Below, in pieces: positions 44,658 through 53,805 of a DNA stretch of 64,000 nt. Origin of the DNA: an uncultured Dorea sp. (GTDB taxonomy: Bacteria > Bacillota > Clostridia > Lachnospirales > Lachnospiraceae); the NCBI GenBank assembly GCA_900550865.1, contig URTM01000001.1, forward strand, positions 62,001 through 126,000. The letters are read 5' to 3'. How positions within the stretch are numbered: the first letter of the stretch is position 1; each line of letters begins with the position of its first letter. Both the position numbers and the translations under genes were made by a program. The notes under the pieces were generated by a model. The model saw nothing but the letters and a program-made list of their open reading frames with translations, did no database searches and had not been told where the DNA came from.

Positions 44658-44741
44658 TTTAAACTTAAATATGCATAAAATGCGCATAAAATATCGTCAT
44701 GAACGACATTCCAGATTCTTATTTTCTCATTCGGAACCCTC

Positions 44742-46253
44742 TTATTTTAACTCAATCTCACCGAGTTCCTTTGGTGGAAGCTGTTTGCTGGATGCTTTCA
44801 CAAATTCCTGTACTTTCTTCTGTGCTTTCGGTACCGGAATATTCGTTCCTGCTCCGGCTACACATCCGCCCGGGCAGCCCATTCCTTCAATCAGACATCC
44901 GTTCATTCTTCCGATCTTCGCCATAGAGAGAATCTTCTTACAATCCGCAAGCCCTTCTGCATGTTCGATCTTTACTTCCACGCCCGGATAGTATTCATTC
45001 ACGCATTTTTCAATTGCAGATGCAACACCGCCTGCAACCGCATATCCACGTCCTGCACCCGTTGCATTATGGAAGGAAGACTCTGCCTCATATTCGGAAA
45101 GGTCGATTCCTTTCGCATCAAACATTCCCTGCAATTCTTCAAATGTCACTACAAAATCAACATCACTTCTTACGGTTCTGCGCATCGCTTCCAGTTTCTT
45201 GGCTGCACATGGTCCGATGAATACTACTTTTGCATCCGGATGTTCTTTCTTGATCGTACGTGCAGTAGCAACCATAGGTGTCAGCTCCTGAGACACTTCA
45301 TCGATCATATCCGGGAAGTATTTCTTTGCCAGCATTGCCCATGACGGGCAGCAGGATGTCAAAAGGAACGGAAGTTCTCCGGTTGTAACCTTTTCCACAT
45401 AATGATGTGCCTCTGCAACAGCTCCGATATCAGCTCCAAGAGCCACTTCATATACCTGTGAAAATCCGAGTTCCTCCAATGCGGCTTTTAAATTTCTCGC
45501 ATTGATATTGTCTCCAAACTGTCCGGTAAATGCCGGTGCGATCTCAGCAATGATCTGCTCTCCTTCCGACAGCGCTCTTGCAAGCTGGAATATCTGGGAT
45601 TTATCAGAAATTGCTCCAAACGGACAATTTACCATACACATTCCACAGGATACACATTTATCCGGATTGACATAAGCGCGTCCCATTTTATCTGATTCAA
45701 TTGCATTTACACCGCATGCTTTTGCACACGGACGCTCTTTTTTTGAAATTGCATCATATGGACAGACACTCTTGCACTTTCCACATTTGATACATTTTTC
45801 CTGATCAATGTAGGATTTGCCGTTTACCATGGAAATCGCACCTTTCGGACAGACTTCCATACAAGGATGTGCCAGACATCCTTTGCACATATTGCTGACC
45901 TCATATCCTTTTGCTTCGCATCTCATGCATGCAGATGGAATTACCTGCATAAGCGGCGGTTCATAATACTTATCTGATATGTTACTTGCTTCCACCCCCG
46001 CTGTCAGATGTACCGGTTTATCTTCCGGCCGGAGCGAAAGTCCCATTGCAAGTCTTACCTGTTCCCGTACAACCGCTCTTGCTCGGTAAACACTGTCACG
46101 GTACTGCTCTGTCTCATCATTCACCAGTGCGTATGGGATTGCTTCCATATCATCACACAAAGTATCAGCATCTGCTTTGAAGCCAAGTGCTGCAACTTCT
46201 TCAAAAACTTTTCTTCTCAACCGTCTTACGGTTGTATTAATGCCTCTCATCAT
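44742..46253 (-). CDS. [FeFe] hydrogenase, group B-like
   Basis: The 503-residue protein has an N-terminal helical part (1-90), several CxxCxxCxxxC ferredoxin clusters (about 110-225) and an H-cluster domain with motifs TSCCPSW, GPCAAKKLE and EGMGCPGGCVAGAG. The L2 and L3 motifs differ from well-studied group A enzymes (which have MPC and GGG), and fit group B, whose role in clostridia is not settled. H2 production or sensing from ferredoxin is likely. It is monocistronic, with no maturases hydE/F/G nearby. Two palindromes overlap its promoter. Confidence 0.85.
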   Translation of the reverse strand: MMRGINTTVRRLRRKVFEEVAALGFKADADTLCDDMEAIPYALVNDETEQYRDSVYRARAVVREQVRLAMGLSLRPEDKPVHLTAGVEASNISDKYYEPPLMQVIPSACMRCEAKGYEVSNMCKGCLAHPCMEVCPKGAISMVNGKSYIDQEKCIKCGKCKSVCPYDAISKKERPCAKACGVNAIESDKMGRAYVNPDKCVSCGMCMVNCPFGAISDKSQIFQLARALSEGEQIIAEIAPAFTGQFGDNINARNLKAALEELGFSQVYEVALGADIGAVAEAHHYVEKVTTGELPFLLTSCCPSWAMLAKKYFPDMIDEVSQELTPMVATARTIKKEHPDAKVVFIGPCAAKKLEAMRRTVRSDVDFVVTFEELQGMFDAKGIDLSEYEAESSFHNATGAGRGYAVAGGVASAIEKCVNEYYPGVEVKIEHAEGLADCKKILSMAKIGRMNGCLIEGMGCPGGCVAGAGTNIPVPKAQKKVQEFVKASSKQLPPKELGEIELK

Positions 46254-46279
46254 AGTTGGAGTTCCTCCTGTTTTTCCTT

Positions 46280-46336
46280 TGTCATTTTTATGACAGTCTA
46301 TAGTTCTATTATAGACACTTGAGAAAATGTTATCAA
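46280..46336 (-). promoter_or_regulatory. Hydrogenase promoter with overlapping palindromes
   Basis: Minus-strand TTGATA (46331-46336), 17 bp, TATAAT (46308-46313). GTCTATA-7 bp-TATAGAC (46296-46316) covers the -10, and TGTCAT-4 bp-ATGACA (46280-46295) lies just downstream of the start. Confidence 0.6.
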
Positions 46337-46354
46337 CTAATTTCGAGAATCAAT

Positions 46355-47362
46355 TTAAAGCAGAATCATATTATGCTCTTTGCAGGTTTTCCGCATCTCT
46401 TCCGGCCACAGACTTGCCTGCACTTCACCGACATGAGCACGGTCAAGAAGCAGCATGCACAGTCTGGACTGTCCGATACCACCTCCGATGGTGTACGGAA
46501 GCTCTCCATTTAACAGCATTTTGTGATATGGCAGATTCTTTCTCTCTTCACAGCCGGCTTTTACAAGCTGCTCTTCCAGAGCTTTTTCATCTACACGGAT
46601 ACCCATACTTGAGATTTCAAGTGCACAGTTCAGCGTCTCAAACCAGAACAGGATGTCTCCGTTTAACTGCCAGTCATCGTAGTCCGGTGCACGTCCGTCG
46701 TGTGGCTCGCCGCTTGCGAGTTTGTCACCGATCTTCATCAGGAATACACAGCCATGTTCTTTTGTGATCAGGTTTTCTCTTTCCTTTGGAGTCTTATCCG
46801 GATACATATCTTCCAGTTCCTGGGAAGTGATGAAATAAATGTCTTCCGGAAGTTTCTTTACTGCCTGTGGGTATTTGTACCATACTTCATGTTCCATATG
46901 TTTGATGATCTTGAAGATATTGCGTACGGTAGCTTCCAGTGTCTCAATGGTACGTTCTTCTTTTTTGATCACTTTTTCCCAGTCCCACTGGTCTACATAG
47001 CAGGAATGTAAGTTGTCAAGTTCTTCATCTCTGCGGATCGCGTTCATGTTCGTGTAGAGTCCTTCGCCCGGCTGAAATCCGTATTTGTATAATGCCATAC
47101 GTTTCCATTTTGCAAGGGAATGTACAACCTCGATCGTCTCTCCCGGAACGCCTGCGATATCGAACTGTACCGGTCTTTCCACACCGTTCAGGTCATCGTT
47201 CAGACCACTGCTTTTTTCTACGAATAACGGTGCAGAGATTCTCTCCAGGTTCATCTCTTTTCCGAATTCTTTCTGGAACGTATCACGAATGTATTTGATT
47301 GCTTCCTGTGTCTCTCTTACGCTTAAGCGAGGGTCATAATGTTCTGGTAATATTAATCCCAT
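46355..47362 (-). CDS. asnA: Aspartate--ammonia ligase
   Basis: The 335-residue protein makes asparagine from aspartate, ammonia and ATP. It is a class II synthetase-like enzyme (FVEKSSGLNDDLNGVERPV, DQWDWEKV and GGGIGQSRLCMLLL motifs). It lies 57 bp downstream of metH, with no T-box leader in the gap. Confidence 0.95.
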   Translation of the reverse strand: MGLILPEHYDPRLSVRETQEAIKYIRDTFQKEFGKEMNLERISAPLFVEKSSGLNDDLNGVERPVQFDIAGVPGETIEVVHSLAKWKRMALYKYGFQPGEGLYTNMNAIRRDEELDNLHSCYVDQWDWEKVIKKEERTIETLEATVRNIFKIIKHMEHEVWYKYPQAVKKLPEDIYFITSQELEDMYPDKTPKERENLITKEHGCVFLMKIGDKLASGEPHDGRAPDYDDWQLNGDILFWFETLNCALEISSMGIRVDEKALEEQLVKAGCEERKNLPYHKMLLNGELPYTIGGGIGQSRLCMLLLDRAHVGEVQASLWPEEMRKTCKEHNMILL

Positions 47363-47418
47363 TTTTTCTGTCTCCTTTTTGTCTGCTGTATATTTTTATG
47401 AAATTCTTTGCTCACTGA

Positions 47419-49809
47419 TTACTCTTCTTCAAATACTCTCTGTGCATAATATACGGACTGCATTGCATCTTTGCCATAAAAATCTGCCCCGATCATATCT
47501 GCATAATCCTGATTCAGCACAGCTCCCCCTACCATGACTTTACATTCAGGTTTACGTTCTCTCAATAACTTGATGGTCTCTTCCATGCTTACAACCGTTG
47601 TTGTCATAAGCGCACTTAAACCTACTAGCCGGATATCCTGTTCGACCGCAGTATCTACAATCACTTCCGGCGGTACATCTTTCCCCAGATCGATCACATC
47701 AAAACTGTAATTCTCCAGAAGGACTTTTACAATGTTCTTACCAATGTCGTGGATGTCTCCTTTTACTGTTGCGAGAATGACTTTATTCTTCGCCTGGACT
47801 TCCCCGCCTTCCTGTGCGAGTACATCCTTGATCACCGCAAATGCGATCTTTGCCGCATCGGCACTCATCAGAAGCTGCGGAAGGAAGACCGTTCCTTTTT
47901 CAAATCCTTTTCCTACGGTATCCAACGCAGGAATCAGATGTTCATTGATAATCTCCAACGGTGCCTGTTCCTTTAACAGTTCTCCTGTTGCATGATGTGC
48001 TTCTTCTTTCAGACCTTTTTCGATGGCCTCTTTTAAAGTCAGTTCTGTCTTGGCTGCCGGTGCAGGCGTTCCTGCTTTCTGACTGCCGTATACACGGATA
48101 TAATCCTCGCAGTTCTTGTCGTAATTCATCAACGCACAGAATGAATAGTAAGAACGCATCATATCTTCCGAAGACGGATTGATGATTCCGGCACTTAATC
48201 CATTCTGCATGGCCATCGTATAGAAATTCGAATTAACTGCCGGACGGTACGGAAGTCCGAATGAAATGTTCGATACACCAAGTACCGTACATACGCCGTA
48301 AGTCTCTCTGACTTTTTTCAGTGCTTCCAGAGTGACCTTTGCTCCTTCCGGCTCCGAACTGATCGTCATTGCCAGCACATCGATTACAATGTCCTTTTTA
48401 TCAATGCCATATTTTTTCGCTTCTTCAATGATCTTTCCTGCCACGCGGACTCTTCCATCTGCCGTTGCCGGGATTCCATCCTCGTCGATCGTAAGCCCGA
48501 TCACAACACCTCCGTAACGCTTAATAAGCGGGAAGACAGCATCCATATTTTCCTGTTTTCCATTTACAGAGTTCACCATCGGCTTACCGTTATAGATACG
48601 CATCGCCGCTTCCATTGCTGTGATATCAACGGTATCGATCTGAAGCGGCAGGCTTGATACGCTCTGAAGCTCCATGATGACTTCTTTCATCATCGCCGGT
48701 TCGTCAATATCCGGAAGTCCTACGTTGACATCCAGAATATGCGCTCCCTTATCCTGCTGCGTAATCCCCTCTTTCAGGATATAATCCATGTCGTGGTCTT
48801 TTAATGCCTGTTTGAATTTCTTCTTACCGGTCGGATTGATTCTCTCTCCGATGATCATCGGCTTGCCGCCAAGGATGACCGCATGTCCGTAAGAAGATAC
48901 CATTGTGATATCTTTCTTTGTTACCGGCTTCACACTCATTTCTCTGGTCGTCTCAACCATCTTCTGGATATGTGCAGGTGTTGTTCCACAGCATCCGCCG
49001 ATCACGTGCGCTCCCATCTCTACGATCTTTGCCATATATCCGGCAAACTGTTCCGGTTCTACGTCATAATATACTTCTCCGTCACGCTGCTTCGGAAGCC
49101 CTGCATTCGGCTTCACAATAATCGGAACCGATGCATATTTCAAAATATCCTCCAGGATCGGAAGCATCTGTTCCGGTCCCATGCCGCAGTTAATACCAAG
49201 CGCATCCACACGGAGTCCTTCCAGCATCGCAACCACTGCCGGAACATCTCCTCCCGTCAGGAGTTTTCCTTTTTCATCAAAGATCATGGTCACAAATACC
49301 GGAAGCGAAGTATTCTCCTTTGCAGCAAGAACTGCTGCTTTCACTTCATAGCTGTCACTCATAGTCTCGATATGGATCAGGTCTGCTCCTGCTTCTTCTC
49401 CATAGATCATGGTCTCTTTAAATGCCTCATATGCATCTTCAAAAGAAAGATCCCCCATTGGTTTTAATAACTTACCGGTCGGACCTACGTCCAGTGCCAC
49501 ATATGTTGTTCTTCCATCATGCACGCCGAGCTCTGCAGCTTTTTTCGCATTTTGGATTCCTGCCGTCACGATTTCTTTCAGTCCATACTTGGAATCATGG
49601 AATTTAATCGCATTGGCACCAAATGTATTACTCAGCACGATATCACTGCCGGCTTCGAAATATGATTTATGAATATCAACGATCTCTTCTGCATGCTCCA
49701 GATTCCAGACTTCCGGAAGTTCTCCCGGCTGTAATCCCTTTGACTGCAGAAGTGTTCCCATACCGCCGTCAAAGTATAATAATTCTTTTCCCAGTCGTTC
49801 TAATAACAT
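47419..49809 (-). CDS. metH: Cobalamin-dependent methionine synthase, core subunit
   Basis: The start is ATG 49809 after AGGAG; upstream in-frame codons are non-coding. The 796-residue protein has a homocysteine domain (about 1-300, zinc ligands in NCGMG and GGCCG), a pterin domain (about 320-600), and a B12-binding domain with DIHDIG (about 685-690). It lacks the C-terminal reactivation domain of E. coli MetH, which is encoded by the adjacent gene. Together with metF it makes methionine from 5-methyl-THF. Confidence 0.93.
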   Translation of the reverse strand: MLLERLGKELLYFDGGMGTLLQSKGLQPGELPEVWNLEHAEEIVDIHKSYFEAGSDIVLSNTFGANAIKFHDSKYGLKEIVTAGIQNAKKAAELGVHDGRTTYVALDVGPTGKLLKPMGDLSFEDAYEAFKETMIYGEEAGADLIHIETMSDSYEVKAAVLAAKENTSLPVFVTMIFDEKGKLLTGGDVPAVVAMLEGLRVDALGINCGMGPEQMLPILEDILKYASVPIIVKPNAGLPKQRDGEVYYDVEPEQFAGYMAKIVEMGAHVIGGCCGTTPAHIQKMVETTREMSVKPVTKKDITMVSSYGHAVILGGKPMIIGERINPTGKKKFKQALKDHDMDYILKEGITQQDKGAHILDVNVGLPDIDEPAMMKEVIMELQSVSSLPLQIDTVDITAMEAAMRIYNGKPMVNSVNGKQENMDAVFPLIKRYGGVVIGLTIDEDGIPATADGRVRVAGKIIEEAKKYGIDKKDIVIDVLAMTISSEPEGAKVTLEALKKVRETYGVCTVLGVSNISFGLPYRPAVNSNFYTMAMQNGLSAGIINPSSEDMMRSYYSFCALMNYDKNCEDYIRVYGSQKAGTPAPAAKTELTLKEAIEKGLKEEAHHATGELLKEQAPLEIINEHLIPALDTVGKGFEKGTVFLPQLLMSADAAKIAFAVIKDVLAQEGGEVQAKNKVILATVKGDIHDIGKNIVKVLLENYSFDVIDLGKDVPPEVIVDTAVEQDIRLVGLSALMTTTVVSMEETIKLLRERKPECKVMVGGAVLNQDYADMIGADFYGKDAMQSVYYAQRVFEEE

Positions 49810-49837
49810 CTGTCTGCTCCTATCCTTTTCTTGTATC

Positions 49838-50482
49838 TTATGACCTGCGATACGCGCAGTCCTTCTTCTGACACACTTCACATCCTTTGATATGACAGGA
49901 TGTCTCTGTCTCACTGAGTCCGATCACTGCAGTCACCGATTTTGACGGTGTCAGCATATTGCCGCCGGTAAGTGTCAGCCCGATCTTCTTCGCCGCATCC
50001 AGCATCCGCAGAATCATATCCTGATGTGCAATATCAAAGTCCCCATATCCCGGACTGAATCTCGGCCGGATATGATAGCCTTCTTTTTTCATATCTGTTT
50101 CCAGACCAGTCTGCCATTCATCCAGATATTCTTCCAGCATGGCAGCCGCACATGCCTGAAGTGTTACCACTCTTGCCATATCCCCGATGGAATATTTCCG
50201 CAGCAGAAGATCTACTTTCGGTCCAAGCGTTGCTCCAAGCAGTACTGCTTTTTTACATCCCGTCAGATTTTTACAAAGATTTTTACTGTGGATATCCAGA
50301 TTCCCCAGCAGAATCCTTTCGTTCCCCGGAAATTCCAATTCAAAAATGCGATAGACGATCCTGCCACACGCCACATGGGAAAGCTCTTCAAAACAGCTTT
50401 CCACAAGTGCTAGCGTATGATCATCTACCGCATGTCTGCCATATCCCAAGTAACGAATTGCTTCTTTCGTTCTTGCGTCCAT
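49838..50482 (-). CDS. Separate MetH reactivation domain protein
   Basis: The 214-residue protein matches the AdoMet-binding reactivation domain of MetH, including the RPRFSPGYGD turn and the TPSKSVTAVIGLS segment. It ends in a cysteine-rich tail CEVCQKKDC. It stands upstream of the core metH by 28 bp and should restore oxidised cob(II)alamin. Stand-alone forms are known in some bacteria. It lies 10 bp downstream of metF, within the operon. Confidence 0.85.
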   Translation of the reverse strand: MDARTKEAIRYLGYGRHAVDDHTLALVESCFEELSHVACGRIVYRIFELEFPGNERILLGNLDIHSKNLCKNLTGCKKAVLLGATLGPKVDLLLRKYSIGDMARVVTLQACAAAMLEEYLDEWQTGLETDMKKEGYHIRPRFSPGYGDFDIAHQDMILRMLDAAKKIGLTLTGGNMLTPSKSVTAVIGLSETETSCHIKGCEVCQKKDCAYRRS

Positions 50483-50492
50483 TTTGCTTCCT

Positions 50493-51362
50493 CTATTTAT
50501 TCAGAATCTCTGAAAGATTTGCCTGGATTGCTGCAGCAACTTCCGGTTTGTTCATAGAATACACGTGAACATGATTGATGCCGTTTGCGAACAGATCGAT
50601 GATCTGATCTGTCGCATACGCAATACCTGCCTGCTGCATTGCTTTCGGATTATCTCCAAAGCGATCTACGATTGCTTTGAATCTCTCCGGAAGGTTGGTT
50701 CCGGACATAGACAGGATTCTCTTGACCTGGCTGGCATTTGTTACTGGCATGATTCCCGGAATAACCGGAACGGTAATACCCTTTTCTCTCGCTCTGTAGA
50801 GGAAATTATAAAGAATATTGTTATCAAAAAACATCTGTGTAGTCAGGAAATCTACACCACAGTCTACTTTCTGTTTCAGATGTGCAATATCATCCTTCTT
50901 ATGTTCGGACTCTACATGTCCTTCCGGATAGCATGCAGCTCCGATGCAGAAGTCTCCCTGGCTCTTGATATCCTGGATCAGTTCATAGGCATACTGATAA
51001 TGATTCGGAAGCGGGAACTCGCTCTCCTTCGGGATATCTCCTCTAAGTGCAAGGATATTCTCAATTCCTGCTGCCTTTAACTGATCGATTACCTGATGTA
51101 CTTCTTCTTTTGTAGATGATACACAAGTAAGATGTGCAAGGCTTGGTACATCATATTTATCCTTGATATGTGATGCAATCTTTACGGTATTCTTACTGGT
51201 ACCGCCGCCCGCACCATAGGTAACACTCATATATGACGGTTTCAGTTCTGCAATTGCCTCTGTTGCCTTCAATACACCTTCATATGCGGCATCTGTCTTC
51301 GGAGGAAATACCTCAAAAGAAAGATGGGGTGTCTTTTCTACTAATATATCACTGATTTTCAT
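50493..51362 (-). CDS. metF: 5,10-methylenetetrahydrofolate reductase
   Basis: The 289-residue FAD enzyme gives 5-methyl-THF for MetH. Motifs include FEVFPPKTD, LALRGDIP, the FAD and folate block ASHIKDKYDV and the FTTQMFFDN-like LTTQMFFDN. It is the first of metF, reactivation protein, metH, and probably asnA. Its start lies 30 bp past the glgA stop; no SAM or cobalamin riboswitch is seen in that gap. Confidence 0.94.
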   Translation of the reverse strand: MKISDILVEKTPHLSFEVFPPKTDAAYEGVLKATEAIAELKPSYMSVTYGAGGGTSKNTVKIASHIKDKYDVPSLAHLTCVSSTKEEVHQVIDQLKAAGIENILALRGDIPKESEFPLPNHYQYAYELIQDIKSQGDFCIGAACYPEGHVESEHKKDDIAHLKQKVDCGVDFLTTQMFFDNNILYNFLYRAREKGITVPVIPGIMPVTNASQVKRILSMSGTNLPERFKAIVDRFGDNPKAMQQAGIAYATDQIIDLFANGINHVHVYSMNKPEVAAAIQANLSEILNK

Positions 51363-51392
51363 ATTATTCTGTCTTTCTCCTTTAGTCTGTTT

Positions 51393-52829
51393 TTACATTC
51401 CTTCGTATAACTCTTCATACTGTTTTGCAGAATTCTTCCATGAGAAGTCTTTGTTCATGGCACGTTCTACGATCTTGTTCCAGTCACGTTTCTTGTCATA
51501 ATAGATCTGCTCAGCATAACGTACAGTTGCCAGCATCTCATGTGCATTGTAGTTCATGAAGCTGAATCCTGTACCGGTCTTCTCATACTCATTGTATGGC
51601 TCTACTGTATCTTTCAGTCCGCCTGTCTCACGTACGATCGGAACAGTTCCGTAACGCAGGCTCATCAGCTGGCTGAGTCCGCATGGCTCAAACAGTGACG
51701 GCATAAGGAATGCATCACAGGATGCATAGATCTTATGAGACATTGCTTCAGAATAATAAATGTTTGCAGATACTTTTCCAGGATATTTCCATGCGAAATG
51801 ACGGAACATATTCTCATACTGCTCTTCACCTGTACCGAGCACTACGATCTGTACTGCATCCTGGCACAGCTCATCCATTACATAAGCAACAAGGTCGAAA
51901 CCTTTCTGATCTGTCAGTCTGGACACTACACCGATCATCATAGTCTTCTGGTTTTCCTCCAGCCCAAGTTCTTTCTGAAGTGCGATCTTATTCTTGATTT
52001 TTTCTTTACGGAAATTGTTGACATCATAATTTCTCTCAATCTTATTATCTGTCAGCGGATTATAATCTTCGTAGTCGATTCCGTTTACAATTCCTGAAAG
52101 ACAATTTGCCCTTGCATTCATAAGACCATCCAGCTTTTCACCATAGAATGGTGTCTTGATCTCTTCTGCGTAGGAATTACTTACCGTTGTCACTCTGTCT
52201 GCATATACAATTCCACCCTTCAGGTAGTTTGCATCCTTATATGCCTCCAGTTTATCCGGTGCGAAATAATACTGAGGTAATCCGGTAATGTCTCTGACAC
52301 GCTTCGGATCCCATGTTCCCTGAAACTTCAGGTTATGTATGGTCATCACTGTCTTGATTCCACGGTAAAATTCATTGCCATATCTGAAATTATCCAGATA
52401 GATCGGAACCAGTCCTGTCTGCCAGTCGTGGCAGTGAATGATGTCTGGTCTGAAATCGATCAGCGGAAGTGCACTTAATACAGCTTTTGAGAAGAATGCG
52501 AATTTTTCAATATCCGCATACATATCACCGTATGGTGCATATCCGTTAAAGTAATATTCGTTATCTATAAAATAAAACTTAATTCCGTCGTATTCCATTT
52601 CAAGAACGCCAACATACTGTTTTCTCCAGTTCAGGTCCATATAAAAATGTGTGTGATACTGAAGTTTTTCTTTCCATTCGTCTTTCATGCACATATACTT
52701 TGGAAGCATTACGCGCACATCGTATTTTTCTTTATCAAAATATTTCGGTAATGATCCGACAACATCGGCAAGTCCTCCTGTTTTGATAAATGGGACTGAC
52801 TCAGATGCCGCAAATAATATTTTCTTCAT
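51393..52829 (-). CDS. glgA: Glycogen synthase (ADP-glucose)
   Basis: The 478-residue GT5 enzyme has the substrate motif KTGGLADVVGSLP (16-28), the HCHDWQTGL block, and the C-terminal E-x7-E type site EPCGLSQLMSLRYG. It elongates glycogen from ADP-glucose. No other glg gene is close. Its promoter is overlapped by a palindrome. Confidence 0.95.
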   Translation of the reverse strand: MKKILFAASESVPFIKTGGLADVVGSLPKYFDKEKYDVRVMLPKYMCMKDEWKEKLQYHTHFYMDLNWRKQYVGVLEMEYDGIKFYFIDNEYYFNGYAPYGDMYADIEKFAFFSKAVLSALPLIDFRPDIIHCHDWQTGLVPIYLDNFRYGNEFYRGIKTVMTIHNLKFQGTWDPKRVRDITGLPQYYFAPDKLEAYKDANYLKGGIVYADRVTTVSNSYAEEIKTPFYGEKLDGLMNARANCLSGIVNGIDYEDYNPLTDNKIERNYDVNNFRKEKIKNKIALQKELGLEENQKTMMIGVVSRLTDQKGFDLVAYVMDELCQDAVQIVVLGTGEEQYENMFRHFAWKYPGKVSANIYYSEAMSHKIYASCDAFLMPSLFEPCGLSQLMSLRYGTVPIVRETGGLKDTVEPYNEYEKTGTGFSFMNYNAHEMLATVRYAEQIYYDKKRDWNKIVERAMNKDFSWKNSAKQYEELYEGM

Positions 52830-52862
52830 TGCATTTCCCTCCCAACCTTAGAATACTTTATC

Positions 52863-52891
52863 ATTATAACGTATTTTTATTCAGAATAAAA
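52863..52891 (-). promoter_or_regulatory. glgA promoter region with palindrome
   Basis: TATAAT (52863-52868) has a weak -35 TTTTAT at 17 bp. TTTTATTC-A-GAATAAAA (52875-52891) is a perfect palindrome over the -35. Confidence 0.45.
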
Positions 52892-52898
52892 GGGTTGT

Positions 52899-53687
52899 TT
52901 ATCGGTTTTTATTTTCCAGACGAATCGTGTCTGCGATCAGTGCGATAAATTCCGAGTTCGTCGGCTTCCCTTTTCCATTGCTTACCGTATATCCGAAAAG
53001 TTCATCCAGTGTATCCAGTTTTCCTCTGCTCCATGCAACTTCGATCGCATGACGGATCGCTCTTTCCACCCTGCTTGCCGTCGTCTGGTGCATCTTGGCG
53101 ATCGTCGGATACAGAACTTTTGTGATTGCATTTAATACATCCATATCGTCCACCGCCATGATGATCGCATCTCTCAGGTAATGATATCCTTTAATGTGCG
53201 CCGGTATTCCGATCTCATGGATCATATCCGTCACCCTCGTCTCCAGATTATACTCCTGCTTCTTCTGCACTGTGCTTCCGGGTATTGCTTCGGAACTGTT
53301 CCGTCTCTCCCCTTTTCCAGCGTCTTTGATCCGGCTTAAGATCATATCATTGTGAAATGGTTTCATCACATAGTAACTTGCTCCTTTTCGGAAGGCATCT
53401 TCTGTAATCCGTTCCTGTCCGACAGCCGTTACGATGATAAATTCCGGACGTTTGGTGATCTGTTCGTCTGCATTTACCTTTTCCATCACGCTTAAACCGT
53501 CCAGTTTCGGCATGATCAGATCCAGTAATACTACATCCGGCTTCTTCTCTTTGATCAGGTGGTAAATATCTTCTCCGTTATTGGCTTTGCCGATCAGATT
53601 CAGATCATGATCCTGCTCTATGATTTCACCCAACATATCCAAAATTCTCTCATTGTCGTCAGCGATTGCTACATTAACTTCTCTCAT
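52899..53687 (-). CDS. spo0A: Sporulation master regulator Spo0A
   Basis: The 262-residue protein has a receiver domain with phospho-acceptor D56 (VVLLDLIMP) and K106-like switch, then the sigma-A-interacting and DNA-binding domain with GIPAHIKGYHYLRDAI and the recognition helix TTASRVERAIRHAIEVAW. It directs entry into sporulation. It is preceded by spoIVB, as in nearly all Clostridia. Three heptamers resembling 0A boxes lie upstream. Confidence 0.97.
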   Translation of the reverse strand: MREVNVAIADDNERILDMLGEIIEQDHDLNLIGKANNGEDIYHLIKEKKPDVVLLDLIMPKLDGLSVMEKVNADEQITKRPEFIIVTAVGQERITEDAFRKGASYYVMKPFHNDMILSRIKDAGKGERRNSSEAIPGSTVQKKQEYNLETRVTDMIHEIGIPAHIKGYHYLRDAIIMAVDDMDVLNAITKVLYPTIAKMHQTTASRVERAIRHAIEVAWSRGKLDTLDELFGYTVSNGKGKPTNSEFIALIADTIRLENKNR

Positions 53688-53720
53688 TTTACGTTGTGCC
53701 TCCTTGTCCCTTAATAATTA

Positions 53721-53796
53721 TGTCGAGTTTTATTATATATTTTCTGTAATTTCCGAACAAGAAAATGCTGTCGTAAAAACCTGACCTGCATCGACA
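53721..53796. promoter_or_regulatory. spo0A promoter and 0A-box-like heptamers
   Basis: TGTCGAG (53721-53727), TGTCGTA (53769-53775) and reverse TGTCGAT (53790-53796) each differ by one or two bases from the 0A box TGTCGAA. A promoter TTGTTC-17 bp-TATAAT (53732-53760, minus) lies between, and the first box overlaps the expected start. Confidence 0.5.
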
Positions 53797-53805
53797 ATAT
53801 TCTGA

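Noticed and set aside
44546..44741. T-box leader for alaS
   Set aside because: No GGGTGG-type antiterminator motif or specifier stem is present in the short gap; only a simple hairpin and a promoter.
51363..51392. SAM or cobalamin riboswitch for the metF-metH operon
   Set aside because: The gap is only 30 bases, far too short for either element.
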